DNA from: Terrisporobacter sp.
Lineage (GTDB): Bacteria; Bacillota_A; Clostridia; Peptostreptococcales; Peptostreptococcaceae
Length of the DNA stretch: 64,000 nt
Reading direction: 5' to 3'
NCBI GenBank assembly: GCA_029851945.1
Contig: JARKUZ010000062.1
Coordinates: forward strand, 1 to 64,000
Position numbers and translations under genes: made by a program. Positions 63,306 through 64,000 of this stretch are shown piece by piece. Every line of letters begins with the position of its first letter. The first letter of the stretch is position 1. A model generated the notes under the pieces. It was not told where the DNA came from. It ran no database searches and saw nothing but the letters and a program-made list of their open reading frames with translations.

Positions 63306-64000
63306 TTAATTAGCTTGTTTTTCAGTTCTATACAAATCTAATATAAACTTTCTACCATCTTGAGTAAAATGTCTATTATAAACTTCTTTACCATTATCTA
63401 ATATTTGTTGTTTAATACTTACATATCCTAAATCTGCATAATCGCTATATAAAACATATGTATTATTAACTTTATATTGTATTCCTTTATCGCACAAATC
63501 TTTATTTAAAGCATTTGCGCTTTTAAAACCTAATTCTTTAGCTATTTCTGTTGCAGTATAAGTTTTGTTTGTATGCATTAATATAGCATTTCTTCTTTCA
63601 GCTTCAACTCTAGCTTCTTTTTCATCCTTAAGTTTAGTTAATAAATCTATCATAGCTTGAGGATCATTGTATATAAAATCAATAACATCATCAGTCATGT
63701 AAGCTCCATGTTTTCTTATAGAAGGTAACACTTCGCTAGTAATCCATTTTTTAAATTTCTTAGCTTCAGGCTTATCACTTCCTATTATGGCATTGTATAA
63801 TCCGCTTTCGGTTATAAATACAGCTTTAGGTGAAAACTTAGATAACCCTAGTTCTTGAAAGGTTACTCCCAATACGGTCGCAACCTCATCCGACCTAATT
63901 TCTATTTTTTCATCTTCATCCAATCTTTTTAGCATCTTAGAAGTTTCTGAATAATCTAATCCATCAGCTAATGGATTTGCTAAAAATAAAGGTTCTCCAT
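63306..64000 (-). CDS. Phage antirepressor (BRO-N plus KilA-C), 5' end outside window
   Basis: The frame is open to the window edge, with GEPLFLANPLADGLDYSETS before the first internal ATG at 63935; these residues continue the BRO-N domain, so the true start lies beyond 64000. The visible BRO-N part has KAVFITESGLYNAIIGSDKP and KKFKKWITSEVLPSIRKHG. The C-terminus has a KilA-C-type domain (TYTATEIAKELGFKSANALNKDLCDKGIQ). Such proteins counter the phage repressor. Confidence 0.9.
   Translation of the reverse strand, partial: GEPLFLANPLADGLDYSETSKMLKRLDEDEKIEIRSDEVATVLGVTFQELGLSKFSPKAVFITESGLYNAIIGSDKPEAKKFKKWITSEVLPSIRKHGAYMTDDVIDFIYNDPQAMIDLLTKLKDEKEARVEAERRNAILMHTNKTYTATEIAKELGFKSANALNKDLCDKGIQYKVNNTYVLYSDYADLGYVSIKQQILDNGKEVYNRHFTQDGRKFILDLYRTEKQAN

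Larger units (their letters stand above)
38546..64000 (-). mobile_element. Siphovirus-type prophage, one end, incomplete at the window edge
   Basis: The left end is fixed by the interrupted sufBD gene. The rest is a minus-strand phage gene order: antirepressor, TerS, TerL, SPP1-like portal, MuF, scaffold, capsid, joining proteins, tail tube, chaperones, tape measure, Dit, tail fibre, holin and endolysin. Early genes and the integrase are beyond position 64000. Several cargo genes and a plasmid-like ATPase module lie inside. Confidence 0.93.

Overview
The window is AT-rich, low-GC Firmicute DNA with strong AGGAGG-type ribosome sites. The core genes point to the Peptostreptococcaceae, as relatives of Clostridioides, Paraclostridium or Romboutsia: a C. 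difficile-type queuine-salvage operon, spoVS (endospore former), LexA with a GAACNNNNGTTT box, a SufBD-type Fe-S scaffold and a NuoEFG-like flavin/Fe-S complex (anaerobe). The genus is an inference. I saw no tRNA, rRNA or CRISPR array.

Layout. 0-3.8 kb: a PLP enzyme of the methionine gamma-lyase family, a stand-alone SIR2-like protein and an unrecognised protein. 3.9-9.8 kb: a three-gene NADH-linked complex whose large subunit contains a GltD-like flavoprotein insertion and a MopB domain without the catalytic Cys/Sec motif. 9.8-14 kb: an SsuA-type ABC importer split by an LCP cell-wall gene. 14-23.7 kb: a hydrolase next to a decayed cobalamin adenosyltransferase, then GT2, deoD, lexA, a XerC/D-like recombinase, spoVS, trmB and an IscA/HesB-like protein. 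23.9-26.3 kb: queuine salvage (queK-qrtT-queL) behind a preQ1-I-like riboswitch and a hairpin that hides the queK ribosome site. 26.4-30.4 kb: an accessory block with an orphan tyrosine integrase, repeated non-coding units with 25-nt palindromes, a CorA transporter and a broken Na+/H+ antiporter. 30.6-38.3 kb: ispH, plsC, cmk, a BaiN-like flavoprotein, a histidine phosphatase, clpB, and small genes.

From about 38.55 kb to the right edge is one end of a siphovirus-type prophage (SPP1-like portal, MuF, TerL) inserted in a sufBD gene; only the 3' third of sufBD is visible, and a 26-nt inverted repeat sits at the junction. Reading the phage genes on the minus strand: antirepressor (cut by the window edge), a 2-TM protein, TerS, TerL, portal, MuF, a Tad1/Acb2-family cyclic-nucleotide sponge, scaffold, capsid, head fibre, head-tail joining proteins, tail tube, frameshifted tail chaperones, tape measure, Dit, a large tail/receptor protein, holin and amidase. 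The phage integrase is not in the window.

Cargo genes punctuate the phage operons, several with their own terminators: Tad1, two lipoproteins, a HEPN-like protein, and a DUF3800 protein whose 3' flank holds a structured RNA and a 12-nt match to its own ribosome-binding region. At the attachment end lies a plasmid-like module: a VirB4/VirD4-like ATPase, two small membrane proteins, a ribbon-helix-helix-like protein and a cluster of DnaA-box-like sequences. The DUF3800/RNA unit, the ATPase module, the integrase-linked repeats and the Tad1 gene are the most interesting elements.
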